DNA of 64,000 bases from assembly GCF_005518135.1 (NCBI RefSeq), contig NZ_SULI01000016.1, positions 1-64,000 of the forward strand, read 5' to 3'. Below the pieces are notes generated by a model, which did not search any database, had not been told where the DNA came from, and saw nothing but the letters and a program-made list of their open reading frames with translations. The stretch is from Shimia litoralis (GTDB lineage: Bacteria; Pseudomonadota; Alphaproteobacteria; Rhodobacterales; Rhodobacteraceae). Of this stretch, positions 6,931-15,951 are shown piece by piece. Made by a program: the position numbers and the translations under genes. Within the stretch, counting starts at the first letter, position 1; the number at the start of each line of letters is the position of its first letter.

Positions 6931-9593
6931 TATTGCAGTTGCAAGATGTCGGGCACGCAAAGCTTGCGTTTGTCAGGCATCGTCGACGCACCATCTTTCC
7001 GCCGCACACGCTTTGGGCCATCTTTGACTTTGACCTTTGGCTTTGCCAGTGCCCCCGCCAAAGAAAACGGCCACGGGCTGCGAGACAACGGTTTCCCGAT
7101 CCGTCTGGGCTGTCCATGTATATCAAGCGTCTTACCCTTGAGGTCGACATGCCCGTATACGACAACCTGCACGTGGTCGGTTTCCACCACAGTTTCCTTG
7201 GTCGACACCTGCCCGTTCGACACATGAAGCGGCATCCGCGCACAAATGATGGGCGCTGTCGGGCCCCGATCTTTGGTAAACAGCCAGGGTAAAATTCCCA
7301 AACCGGCCAAATCCAATAGCTGCGTATCAATTGTTCCATTGCGCATTGATACCAAGGCAGAGCCATTCATCGTTCCGACAAAATCTTTCACTGTTGCGTG
7401 GCTGCCCGACACATCAAAATTGGCGTTCAATATCCCGCTGGCGCCTTTCTTAAACTTGATCGCATGCATGATTTTGCCAAAATCCCAGCCGCCCGTTGCT
7501 CCAGAGATCGAAATTGTGTCTGGGTTTTTCTCAAGGTCCATCTCGGCGCTTACGTTGAAAAACCCGCCACCGTATTCAAATTCGACCGGGCCAAGCCGAG
7601 CTGTATCGCCCTTTAACTCAAAATTGCTCTTAAGGCTGGTGGTGCCCTTGTCACCTTCGATTTTACGCAGGTCAATTCCAACTTCCATGTCCATACCGGA
7701 CAACAAAATTGCCTGCCCCAAGGGCTGCAGTGTCACATTTCGGATGGGGCCAGTTGGCGTCGGAGGATCATTTGACTGCTCCTCTTCACTTTGCGCTTCC
7801 GCAGCTTGTTCCGTTTTGTTCAACTTACCGAACTGGATGGCAACGGCGGCGATGTCACGCAGGTGATTTACTCGGATGACATCGCTCTCAATTGCCCCGC
7901 GCACCACAGATTCGGGGTCGTCCAAATCAAGATCTGCGTGAATACCCAAAGACGAAGTATCTACGCCAATATTGGCTTTTGCCTGCCATGATGTGCCTTG
8001 GCTTTGGATACTTGTGGTCAATTTGACTTCACCAGTGTCAATCGGTTCGAGATCAAGTGCCGACAACAAGGCAGCCCCGGATGGTACATCAGCCGCAATA
8101 TTCAATTCAATGTCGGCAAATTTCAACGCGTTCTTGACCGATCCGTCGACTTTCAAGTGCCACAAATCCGTCTCGCTCGAGGCGACATCCAGATCATTGA
8201 TACCCAAAGCTTCGAGGTTTCCCTTAACCGTGAAACCTCCGGTGATGCTTCCGAGTGCTGCAGATGTTTGGAATTTTTCCGGTGCCAAAAGGCTAGCCGC
8301 AGGCAAGTCGACTGTGGCGTGCCCGTTTACCCCGTCAAGCTGCAGCACATCTTCGACAGAGGCTTCGAGAACCAAAAAATGTTTTTCGGGTGGCCCAATG
8401 CGCAGCACAACGGCCCCTAAGCGCAGTAATCCATCTGGTGTCCGCGAGATCTCGGCGACCGAGATCGGTGGGGGACCTTCGCCCTCGGTATCCAAGGTAA
8501 AGCCATTCGTTTCAATGACCATGGCACGCTGGGGGATTCCACCCGGATTCGCCATCAACTTCATATCAACCGCAACCAGCTTAAGATCGCGGCGCTGAAG
8601 AGCCGCCGCAGGGCGGTTATCATCGGGATAAAGCTCGATGCGTGTGTCGATCGACATATCCGTCGGATCGCCCAGCTTTCCCATATCTCCGGTCACTTCA
8701 ACACTTTGTCCGGTGTCAAGTTCCGCGCTAACATTTAGATCAGTAATAAAGGTCCCCTCGGAACCTGCCTTCAGGGTCGCGCTGACATATCCCTTGCCCG
8801 AGACTGTTTTGTTCAATTTCAGCACATCCAACAGTTGCCCCAACTCAACGACGTCAAGCGTCACCCCAGCAGTGACGTCGCCTGCCTCAAGCGTGCCTTC
8901 AACCGCGACGTTAATCTGGCCAAAGTCCATCGACAGCTTATACGGATCGGATTTTGGGAAAGTGCCGTTCAACGTGAAGGCCTCGCCGTTCAATGCCCCT
9001 TGCCCGCTTAACACAACGGGCGCTGTCCGAGACTCTTGACTTAAGGCCGTCGTTGCCAGCTCCAGCGACAAATCCAACCCGTTCCGGGCATCAAGATAGG
9101 TGACGCCTGTGTTTGTGAAGCCAAAGCGATGCCCTGCCAGAATGTTTGCCAGATCTGCGGTTGTGGTCTTGCCTTGATCAGATGATCCTTGCTTGGTTCG
9201 GTGCCATGAAGATGTGCCATCATCGGCAACGATTAACGAAATTTCGCTCTGATCGACACTCAGGTCCAACAAATCCAAGTGACCTTTGAGCAAATCCATA
9301 AGATCGACATCAAAATCCAGCTGCCCGATCGACGCCAACGTTTCTTGGGGCATCGCTTGGCTTGGCAAAACGACATCTTCAGCGCGGACATGTAAAACCG
9401 GACCTAGGTCGATTGCGACACCGCCTTGAATTTCGACGATCTGCCCGCCCAAGACATTGGTCAGCATGCGTGCCGTGAGGTGACCGCGTGCGGATGCCAG
9501 AATTGACGACGACAGCAGCAACCAAACAAGGACAATACTTCCCATCAATAGACAAAGAGCCGAAATCAATATTCGCTTAAGCCAAAGTCGCAT
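6930..9593 (-). CDS. AsmA family envelope protein
   Basis: An 887-residue protein with one N-terminal membrane anchor (ILISALCLLMGSIVLVWLLL, residues 8-27) followed by a long, beta-rich periplasmic body. It ends with the AsmA C-terminal signature region: GTTSLKSNFELKGD, AEMDLEKNP, FVGTMNGSALVSMRNGTIDT and KETVVETDHVQVVVYGHVDLKGK. AsmA-like proteins form elongated grooves that move or organise lipids between the inner and outer membranes. GGAGATTTCC precedes the ATG. It stands alone on the minus strand, and its upstream side marks the left limit of the accessory island that follows. Confidence 0.87.
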   Translation of the reverse strand: MRLWLKRILISALCLLMGSIVLVWLLLSSSILASARGHLTARMLTNVLGGQIVEIQGGVAIDLGPVLHVRAEDVVLPSQAMPQETLASIGQLDFDVDLMDLLKGHLDLLDLSVDQSEISLIVADDGTSSWHRTKQGSSDQGKTTTADLANILAGHRFGFTNTGVTYLDARNGLDLSLELATTALSQESRTAPVVLSGQGALNGEAFTLNGTFPKSDPYKLSMDFGQINVAVEGTLEAGDVTAGVTLDVVELGQLLDVLKLNKTVSGKGYVSATLKAGSEGTFITDLNVSAELDTGQSVEVTGDMGKLGDPTDMSIDTRIELYPDDNRPAAALQRRDLKLVAVDMKLMANPGGIPQRAMVIETNGFTLDTEGEGPPPISVAEISRTPDGLLRLGAVVLRIGPPEKHFLVLEASVEDVLQLDGVNGHATVDLPAASLLAPEKFQTSAALGSITGGFTVKGNLEALGINDLDVASSETDLWHLKVDGSVKNALKFADIELNIAADVPSGAALLSALDLEPIDTGEVKLTTSIQSQGTSWQAKANIGVDTSSLGIHADLDLDDPESVVRGAIESDVIRVNHLRDIAAVAIQFGKLNKTEQAAEAQSEEEQSNDPPTPTGPIRNVTLQPLGQAILLSGMDMEVGIDLRKIEGDKGTTSLKSNFELKGDTARLGPVEFEYGGGFFNVSAEMDLEKNPDTISISGATGGWDFGKIMHAIKFKKGASGILNANFDVSGSHATVKDFVGTMNGSALVSMRNGTIDTQLLDLAGLGILPWLFTKDRGPTAPIICARMPLHVSNGQVSTKETVVETDHVQVVVYGHVDLKGKTLDIHGQPRRIGKPLSRSPWPFSLAGALAKPKVKVKDGPKRVRRKDGASTMPDKRKLCVPDILQLQ

Positions 9594-9948
9594 GGAAATC
9601 TCCGCTGGATTGAGTGGCCCAAAATTGGCCCCTTAGCAACACAGCTAGCACACCCAGAAATGCGAAACTAGATTTACTCCAGCTCAACCAAGAAACGACC
9701 AAGACTCAGCAACACTGCAAACGAAAACGCCGCCCCAAAGGGCTGGCGCATTCTGGGTTTTGGGACACAAAAGCAACGCCTGTCGAGTAATCGCTCGGCA
9801 GGCATTTGATTTTCAACAAACTTTTCGACTATTGAACGCCATGCCGTTCGGGAGAAAAGTCCCGGAGACACACAATTTAGAAAAATTCTGATGAGGCTTT
9901 GGTTTTGGGGACTTTGGCCAATATCAGCACTGCCTGCCGGAGGCCCAC
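9594..9948. other. Intergenic region with island-edge repeat and hairpins
   Basis: No gene is supported in this 355-base stretch. It contains a copy of a repeat also found inverted at 18204-18250 (see separate entry), and a hairpin at 9778-9803 in which GCCTGTCGAG pairs with CTCGGCAGGC across TAATCG with one G-T pair. Base composition changes here from the AsmA gene to the AT-richer gene on the right, so this is the probable left edge of acquired DNA. Confidence 0.45.
9727..9772 (+). repeat. Left copy of island-flanking inverted repeat
   Basis: An imperfect hairpin starting CGCCGCCCC (loop AAA) is followed by TGGCGCATTC, a T, GG, a G, then TTTTGGGACACAA. The same order occurs in the opposite orientation at 18204-18250, with only two substitutions in the last 27 bases. 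Together the two copies face inward around 8.5 kb of accessory genes. They could be ends of a mobile island or two members of a dispersed terminator-like repeat. Confidence 0.6.
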
Positions 9949-11605
9949 TTGACGAAACGAAACAGAATGAAAGGCTGTGTCGTGGTGAAATCTGTGCCCA
10001 ATCTATCTCTTTCTCAAATATACCCCGATTTGGGAAAGACAATCAACCTCAACTGCTGCGGTGATCCAGATTGCGGTAACTACGGCGTTGCTCCTGATTT
10101 CATGTATCAGTCCTTCGTAGGTAGAAACGCCCAAGCAAGAAAACAAACGGCTTATGCGGTCAACCAATCAGTGGCCAAAGGACTTGGTAAATACACCATT
10201 ACGGGTGACAAGAAAGCACAGGTCGTTTCAACCGCTCTGGAATATGCGAGTTCTCCTCGTCAATGGGAGGATGGCAAGTCCTTGCTTTGCCATCACCAGC
10301 GAGGAAACCGCGATTGCAACGTTTCTTTCAGCGTTTTATCCAACACGCATTTTGACGAAGAATATGACCGACTGACCACTCAGAATGGCATCCTTGAGGG
10401 ACCTGTTTGCGGACATTGCGGAGCAAGATACCTGGAGCGGACGGAAGAGTTCATTTTCAACGGCACACATGGCAAGATCCCCGCCGGGAGAAATGGTCGA
10501 AAGGCAAAGCCTTCGGGATTTCGTGTCATTCATAAGCCCTGCAAAGGCAAACCTGGCGCCTGCTTTTCAGTGTCGCTTGACCATCAACAACAAGACAAGA
10601 TGCATGATAACGTCAGGCTACTTAGAGCTCTGGTCAACGGTGCGAGCATAACAGCGCTGCGCCGCCTTCTTGCGGACCCGGACACCGGAAAGAAATGTGG
10701 TGTCGAGCGTGTTTATAATCGGATATTCTGGCTTGAGAAAACTCTTCTTGCCTTCGAGCGAGCCAAATTGAAAGAATGGCGTGAGAATAGCGAGGCTAAG
10801 GGTGGCCACGCACATATGCGTATCGCACATGATGACGTCGTCATCAGCGTGAATTGGGAAACAAGTGCAGACCGTCGCTTAACTCCACTACAATGCTCCG
10901 TTAGTGCCAATATCGACACTGGCTATGTTTTCCGCATCGACGCAAATTTCGATACAACTGTCGACCCTGCTCGAACAGTCCAAGATCAATATCTCGACAA
11001 TCAGCTGAACCCGATCAATGTTCGGCGATCTTATTCAAAGAAATCTGGCCACACGTTTACGACACCTTCAATGCACTTCCAAAGGCCAACAGGCCGCTTT
11101 GAGGAAGCCTCCCTTTTTGCCAGTGCTGAGAACCATTGGCGTGTTTTCAGTCAACGTATTGAAAAGGCGTATAAGGCCCAGGATGTAGCGCAGCTTCCAA
11201 GGGATGCATTAGTTGAAATTTCCAATGCTGAGAAGCATCGCAAAGTCATCGACCTTCTGCGCCACCGATATTTCAGCTTTCAGGATGCTGACCGTGACTC
11301 TCGCGGAAGCTTCAATGGTGCTGTGGTTAAGGCGACCTATACCAAAGCCGCCCACTTATCATACCTGCGCGACCTACTGCCAGCGAAGCGTCTTACGATT
11401 GTCGGTGAACAAGAAGCATCAATGGGCCGGGTGGTTCCACATGTTTTCCAAGATTGGATCAATGAAGATCGTTTTGAATGGCACGTCATGAGTTTTGACA
11501 AGAACGCGAGTGATCCGGAGAATTCTCGTAGAGAAAAGCGATATAAGAGGTGGTCCTGCTTTTTAGACCAGTTTACAGCCGACTTAAGATGGATCTGGGT
11601 TTCAA

Positions 11606-12436
11606 TTAGGCTGCTAATTTCATCGGTTCTGTTTTGTTTTCATAGGCCTCATTTGGCGTCAATACCCCGTGGGTGGAATGTGGACGCTCAGAGTTGTAGT
11701 ACGTCAGCCATTTTCCGATCCCCGCACGCATTTCTGAACCCGTCTCAAAGGCATTCAAATAGACGCATTCATACTTCAGGGACCGCCAGAGTCTTTCGAT
11801 CATACGGTTGTCGCGCCAAGCACCTTTGCCGTCCATGCTGATCTTGATTTTTGCATCCATCAGCACGTCGATCCACGCGCCGCTGGTGAATTGGCTACCC
11901 TGGTCACTATTGAAGATTTCTGGCGTGCCGTGGTTGGCCAAAGCCTCTTTCAGGGCCTCGACGCAGAAGTCCGCATCCATGCTGTTTGACAGCCGCCACG
12001 CCAACACCTTTCGGCTGTACCAATCCATGATCGCCACCAAGTACAGAAAGCCACGTCGCATAGGAATGTACGTAATATCTGCGCACCAGACTTGGTTCGG
12101 GCGGTCGATGATCGCGTTTCTAAGCAGATATGGCCAGATCTTGTGCTGCGGGTGCTTCTTGCTGGTGTTGGGTTCCTGATAGATCGGGACCAAACGCATA
12201 AGGCGCATCAAGCGCCGGACACGATGGCGACCACACCGGTGATTATTGCGCTTCATGTAACGCGCCATCTGACGCGACCCATACCAAGGCGTTTCGAGGA
12301 ACTGTTTATCAATTATTTCCATGAAACACAGGTTCTCAGCGCTTTCGCCGACAGGCTGATAGTAAAGCCGTGATCGCGACAACTGCAACAGTTCGCACTG
12401 TTTACGCATGCTTAACTTATGGTCTCGGATCACCAT
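11606..12436 (-). CDS. IS3-family transposase OrfB (DDE integrase core)
   Basis: A 276-residue integrase-core protein. An N-terminal HTH_21-type segment (YGSRQMARYMKRN) is followed by the catalytic domain, with the first Asp in CADITYIPMRRGF, the second Asp in NSDQGSQFTS and the Glu in NRMIERLWRSLKYE. The C-terminus has the typical YYNSERPHSTHG. It normally acts as an OrfAB fusion made by -1 frameshifting at a run of six A just before the orfA stop. Here orfB also has its own ATG overlapping that stop. All catalytic residues are present, so the element looks recently active. Confidence 0.93.
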   Translation of the reverse strand: MVIRDHKLSMRKQCELLQLSRSRLYYQPVGESAENLCFMEIIDKQFLETPWYGSRQMARYMKRNNHRCGRHRVRRLMRLMRLVPIYQEPNTSKKHPQHKIWPYLLRNAIIDRPNQVWCADITYIPMRRGFLYLVAIMDWYSRKVLAWRLSNSMDADFCVEALKEALANHGTPEIFNSDQGSQFTSGAWIDVLMDAKIKISMDGKGAWRDNRMIERLWRSLKYECVYLNAFETGSEMRAGIGKWLTYYNSERPHSTHGVLTPNEAYENKTEPMKLAA

Positions 12437-12738
12437 TTTTTGCCTCGCGTCCCGAGTAACTGATGCGAGGCTTCGGCTAAAAAATCCCGTTCCACGACCA
12501 ACCGGCCAATCTTCGAATGCAGCTTGTCCACATCTGCGGCGCTGACCTGCTCAGGAGCCGCACCACGTCGCGTAAAGGCTGTTGCCATGTTTTCTATCGC
12601 TGCCCGCTTCCAGGTTCCGATTTGCGTGGGATGCACACCGTACTTCTTGGACAGCTCCGCCAGCGTCAGCTCCTCGCGGATTGCTTCAAGAGCAACCTTC
12701 GCTTTGAACTCAGGCGAATGGTTCTTTCGTTTCTTCAT
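12430..12738 (-). CDS. IS3-family transposase OrfA (helix-turn-helix)
   Basis: A 102-residue HTH_8 protein (KNHSPEFKAKVALEAIREE, then LAELSKKYGVHPTQIGTWKRAA) followed by a short heptad-like helix (VDKLHSKIGRLVVERDFL) that mediates dimerisation in this family. It binds the IS ends. The 3' end GGC AAA AAA TGG TGA overlaps the orfB start by 7 bases, and the A6 run is a plausible frameshift site. Confidence 0.92.
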   Translation of the reverse strand: MKKRKNHSPEFKAKVALEAIREELTLAELSKKYGVHPTQIGTWKRAAIENMATAFTRRGAAPEQVSAADVDKLHSKIGRLVVERDFLAEASHQLLGTRGKKW

Positions 12739-13605
12739 TTTGGATCGTCACTTTCATCATGCGATCCACCTTAGCGGCTGGTCCAAATTTTCGCGACCAC
12801 CTCTATAAAGTAGCTTTTGAAGCCTACAAAACAAGCGCACTCACGTCGACGCAGACACAACAGCGTGATTATCAGCACCTAATTCAGTTTTGCGCCCACA
12901 CGATGACCCCAGAAGTGAAGAAAGATTCAGATAACGTCATCACTCCATCTCCAATTAGGAACTTTCTTTCGTCCCAATTCCCGCAGCTTTGGGTTAAGTC
13001 TGGCGTCGAAATTCACGGCGAGACACGTAAGGTTGTCGGCTTTCCAGTCATTCGAAAGGAATACCGGAGAAAGCTAAAAACCAGTTCTTTTGACGTGATG
13101 CCCACGGATCCAGATCTTTGCGAGGCTCTCGCTCGTCGGTATCTCAAGGCAACGATTCATCCGGTCTCATCATTTATGAACTCCATTCGCGAGCGCGTGA
13201 ACCCAACGAAACGTGCGGGTGGTCGATCTGCTCGGAATGGCCCGAGTTACATTAACGGAGCAACATTCAACCCTGCAGTTTTGGTGGCTTTTTTGAACAT
13301 CTACCGCATTTACTTCAATTGGTTTGAGGAGCGCCCTTATTCGAGCGCGTCTGCGCGTTCATCAAATTCCGCCGAAGTTTCCGAAGGGCAGCAGTCGATC
13401 CGTCGTCCCGGCTCAAAACAGAAAGTGAAAGTCCCCAAAATGCGCAAAGTGGCTCCGAAACAAAGCACACCAGCGCTAAGGCTGGGTGTTGACACACGCT
13501 CGATTCATTCGACGACGCGAGCCACTCCAGATCCACGACGCATTTTGTATCGTCCTTGGCTGTATCACGGGACGCCACTCTGGAAAAAGTTTGAAAGCAG
13601 GTGAG

Positions 13606-13640
13606 ATTGTGTGCCGCAGATACAAAGAAGTGCGCACAAT
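13606..13640 (+). terminator. Hairpin after the interrupted transposase-like gene
   Basis: ATTGTGTGC (13606-13614) pairs with GCGCACAAT (13632-13640), with one G-T pair and a 17-base loop, starting two bases after the stop codon of the split gene. There is no T run, so it may be a weak terminator or a structural end of the element. Confidence 0.4.
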
Positions 13641-13736
13641 AACTCAAAAGCCATTTACACCTTGAAATAACCGCAACTGAACTTTTGGCTGTGTGGCCTT
13701 GGCCGCTTTCAAAATTTACTCATTTCAGGAAACTTT

Positions 13737-13850
13737 ATGGATCCGATTTTAATTTTAGTATTGCTTTGGCTGCTCCGCTCCCCCGTTTTTTTGGCGTTGT
13801 GGATGATGGCAAAAAAACAGCTGAAAAAACCAACTCCGAATTGGAACTGA
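13737..13850 (+). CDS. Possible 37-residue small membrane protein
   Basis: ATG at 13737 preceded by AGGAAA gives a 37-residue peptide: a hydrophobic stretch (ILILVLLWLL, then VFLALWMM) and a basic tail (AKKQLKKP). The shape, one helix followed by positive charges, fits a small inner-membrane protein. No homologue is recognised. It lies alone in a 497-base gap between the split gene and lysR, in AT-richer island DNA, so it could equally be chance. Confidence 0.3.
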   Translation: MDPILILVLLWLLRSPVFLALWMMAKKQLKKPTPNWN

Positions 13851-14101
13851 AGAACGATGAACTCGCGAAGTTGAAGAACTACCAGCCGAGATATAATCGC
13901 AGGTGTAGGGTCGGGAAAAACTTTGCACTTGGAGCATAACTTTGCACTCAGGCAGACTGCGTTATCCAATTAGAACGTGCGTGCTTGTAGTGACTTTTGG
14001 CTGCTTGAATGGGGTTTCTAATAGATGGATATAGCTGGCCGCCTACGGTGCAGTTTGGGCGGAGAACCGTCATTCGCCCCAAACCGCGCCAATGTCTTAT
14101 A
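13851..14101. other. Gene-free gap inside the island
   Basis: No gene is supported. Reading frames here are short and of poor composition. A near-palindromic stretch is seen around 14055-14090 (TTTGGGCG facing CGCCCCAAA), next to the lysR stop. Sequence around 14000 may be debris of earlier insertions; nothing specific is recognised. Confidence 0.3.
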
Positions 14102-15001
14102 TCAAGTAGGGTGCGCTCTGATCTGCCTCCGAAGATGATCCAGAAACTGGCCAACCCGGCGGGGTTGGAAGGCTCTGTTGGGGTAGACGGCAAAGATGCC
14201 GACTTGCGGGAATTGCCCCGTGAGATGGATTGGCCGAAGTTGCTCGGTTGCCACCAGATCCGCCGCCATGATGTCGGGCAGCAGACCAATCCCCATCCCG
14301 CGCACCAGCGCTTCGCGGTAGGTGTGGGTTTGGTTCATGACAATTTTCCATGGCTGGTGCAGCTTTTGCAGCCCCTTTTCTGTCATGAGCGGCCAGCTGT
14401 CACCAAAGCGCGAACCGCCAAAGACAAGGCAGCGATGATCGTCCAGATCTTCCACGGTTTCAGGAACTCCATGTGCTTTTAGATAAGCCGGCGCAGCAAA
14501 CAGCGTGAGGCTGGTTTCGGCCAGTTTGCTGACAATCAGGCTGCTGTCTTCCAGCTTGATCGCAAGACGAATGGCCAGATCCATCCCGGAGCTGACAAAA
14601 TCGGTTTGCTCATTCTCAAAACCAAGATCGAACAGAACCTCGGGATGCAGCACCTGAAAGCTCTGCACTGCGTCCAGAAGCATCGGCACGCCGATACCTT
14701 CCGGCGCAGCCACTCGGATCACCCCGGTTAGTTTCGTCCCTTCTTGCGTCGCCACATCCTGTTCCAGCGCCTCCAGCTGTTCGAGCATGGATTTGCAGCC
14801 TTGGTAATATCGGGTTCCCGCCTCGGTCACCTCCATCGACCGCGTGGTGCGGTTGATCAGGCGCAGATCAAGCAGAGCTTCAAGATCGGCCACGTGACGC
14901 CCCACAATAGCCGGTGTCACGTTTAGGTCATTGGCGGCGCGGGCAAAGCTGCCCAGTTCAACCACACGGGCAAACACGGCCATTTTTTTCAACTTATCCA
15001 T
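14102..15001 (-). CDS. LysR family transcriptional regulator
   Basis: A 299-residue LysR protein. The winged helix-turn-helix is at residues 1-60 (MAVFARVVELGSFARAANDLNVTPAIVGRHVADLEA), followed by a periplasmic-binding-like effector domain (GVIRVAAPEGIGVPML through GSRFGDSWP and YREALVRGMGIGLLPD). It is divergent from the metallo-beta-lactamase-fold hydrolase with only 95 bases between, and a perfect TATATCA-N7-TGATATA palindrome lies in that gap. By analogy with the family it probably activates or represses that hydrolase in response to a small molecule. Codon use is GC-richer than that of the split gene beside it. Confidence 0.9.
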   Translation of the reverse strand: MDKLKKMAVFARVVELGSFARAANDLNVTPAIVGRHVADLEALLDLRLINRTTRSMEVTEAGTRYYQGCKSMLEQLEALEQDVATQEGTKLTGVIRVAAPEGIGVPMLLDAVQSFQVLHPEVLFDLGFENEQTDFVSSGMDLAIRLAIKLEDSSLIVSKLAETSLTLFAAPAYLKAHGVPETVEDLDDHRCLVFGGSRFGDSWPLMTEKGLQKLHQPWKIVMNQTHTYREALVRGMGIGLLPDIMAADLVATEQLRPIHLTGQFPQVGIFAVYPNRAFQPRRVGQFLDHLRRQIRAHPT

Positions 15002-15012
15002 TCGATACCTTT

Positions 15013-15033
15013 TATATCATATGAATTGATATA
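15013..15033. promoter_or_regulatory. LysR-box palindrome in the lysR/hydrolase promoter region
   Basis: TATATCA (15013-15019) and TGATATA (15027-15033) form a perfect 7-base inverted repeat with a 7-base centre, containing the T-N11-A form of LysR operators. It lies 12 bases upstream of the lysR start and 63 bases upstream of the hydrolase start, suitable for autoregulation and control of the divergent gene. Confidence 0.6.
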
Positions 15034-15096
15034 TGCGCCGATTATTTTTATTTCCATAAATAGTATCTTGTCTCCTGCGAAAAGGAGGCACCTGCC

Positions 15097-15951
15097 ATGA
15101 AACGCATTTTGACGGCCATCGCCGCAACCATGACCATCGCCGGCACCGCTTACGCGGCTGATGATGAGATGAAACCAGTCATGACCGAACTGAAAGACGG
15201 GATCTATCAGTTTTACATGGCCCATTACTCCAGCCTGGTCGTGATCACCGACGAAGGTGTGCTTGTTGTCGACCCGAACCACGAGTTCCGCGCCGAGGCC
15301 ATGCGCGCCGAGATTGCCAAGCTGACCGATCAGCCGGTTGTCAAGGTGCTCTACTCGCACGACCATTTCGATCACTCCCGCGGGGGGCAGGTCTTCAAGG
15401 TCGAGGGGGCCGAATTCATCGCCCATGAGGGCTGCGTCGAACTGATGAGCCGCGACTTGGAAGGCCGGGTTGTTGTGCCTGACGTCACCTATTCCGACAC
15501 CCACCGCATCGAGCTGGGCAACAAGGTTGTCGAGATGAGACACTTCGGCTCAAGCGACGGCCAGTGCCAGAGCGTGATCCACATGCCCGAAGACAAGGTG
15601 TTGATGGGCGTTGACTGGCACCTGCCACGCTATCTGGTGTCTGACGGCCGCCTGAACACCTATGACTATATCGGCGCGCTGAACACCCTGCGCCGGGTCA
15701 GTGCCGAGCTGGACTATGACACAGTGATCTCCGGTCACCTGCCCGCCTCTTCGCCGGAGCTTCTGGCCGAAGAACTGGCCTTTGTCGAGGCGCTGTATGC
15801 GGCTGTCTGGGGTGGCCTGCAGAACGGCAAGACGGTGGAAGAGTTGAAACAGACGGTCAAGCTGCCCGAATTCAGCGCCTGGCTGTTCTACGAAGAAAAC
15901 CTGCCCGCACATGTCGAACGCATGGCCTATGCCATCTGGCACGGCCACTGA
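15097..15951 (+). CDS. Exported metallo-beta-lactamase-fold hydrolase
   Basis: A 284-residue protein with a signal peptide (MKRILTAIAATMTIAGTAYA) and the metallo-beta-lactamase zinc motif HDHFDH (in LYSHDHFDHSRGG), followed by further ligand candidates in HFGSSDGQCQSVIH, GVDWH and SGHLPAS. The family hydrolyses esters, thioesters or amides; the substrate is not evident and beta-lactamase activity should not be assumed. AAGGAGG 8 bases upstream supports the start. It is divergent from a LysR regulator, and a strong GC hairpin follows the stop. Composition is clearly GC-rich, which with the neighbouring IS suggests transfer. Confidence 0.85.
   Translation: MKRILTAIAATMTIAGTAYAADDEMKPVMTELKDGIYQFYMAHYSSLVVITDEGVLVVDPNHEFRAEAMRAEIAKLTDQPVVKVLYSHDHFDHSRGGQVFKVEGAEFIAHEGCVELMSRDLEGRVVVPDVTYSDTHRIELGNKVVEMRHFGSSDGQCQSVIHMPEDKVLMGVDWHLPRYLVSDGRLNTYDYIGALNTLRRVSAELDYDTVISGHLPASSPELLAEELAFVEALYAAVWGGLQNGKTVEELKQTVKLPEFSAWLFYEENLPAHVERMAYAIWHGH

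Larger units (their letters stand above)
11546..12804 (-). mobile_element. IS3-family insertion sequence, 1259 bp
   Basis: The ends are imperfect inverted repeats of about 26 bases: AGAGGTGGTCCTGC...GACCAG from 11546 and, reading inward from 12804, AGAGGTGGTCGCG...GACCAG. The flanking bases are ATA on both sides (11543-11545 and 12805-12807), a 3-base target duplication normal for this family. It encodes orfA and orfB in overlapping frames on the minus strand, both intact. Excision in silico restores the reading frame of the host gene exactly, which fixes the boundaries. The ends do not start with the usual TG, so the subgroup is unassigned. Confidence 0.92.
9949..13604 (+). pseudogene. Large Cys-rich transposase-like gene interrupted by an IS3 element
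   Basis: The gene is split by the insertion at 11546-12804. Joining 9949-11545 to 12808-13604, that is removing the IS and one ATA target copy, restores one frame of 797 codons (junction ...KRY-K-VAFEAYK...). The N-terminal part has Cys clusters (NCCGDPDCGNYG and CGHCGARYLE, with CNVSF and GACFSV between and after) resembling zinc fingers. A helix-turn-helix-like stretch follows (VNGASITALRRLLADP) and then an RNase-H-like region (CSVSANIDTGYVFRID). The C-terminus ends FNPAVLVAFLNIYRIYFNWFEERPY. These traits suggest an unclassified DDE-type transposase, but I do not recognise the family. The start used is TTG at 9949, with GGAGG 5 bases upstream; ATG at 9967 has no such site. Confidence 0.65.

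Noticed and set aside
9674-10042. Minus-strand open frame at the island's left edge
   Set aside because: Overlaps hairpins and the repeat, has no ribosome site and no family features.
12430-12445. Programmed -1 frameshift in the IS, noted as certain
   Set aside because: A run of six A is present, but the heptamer is not a standard slippery site and orfB has its own ATG, so frameshifting is only possible.
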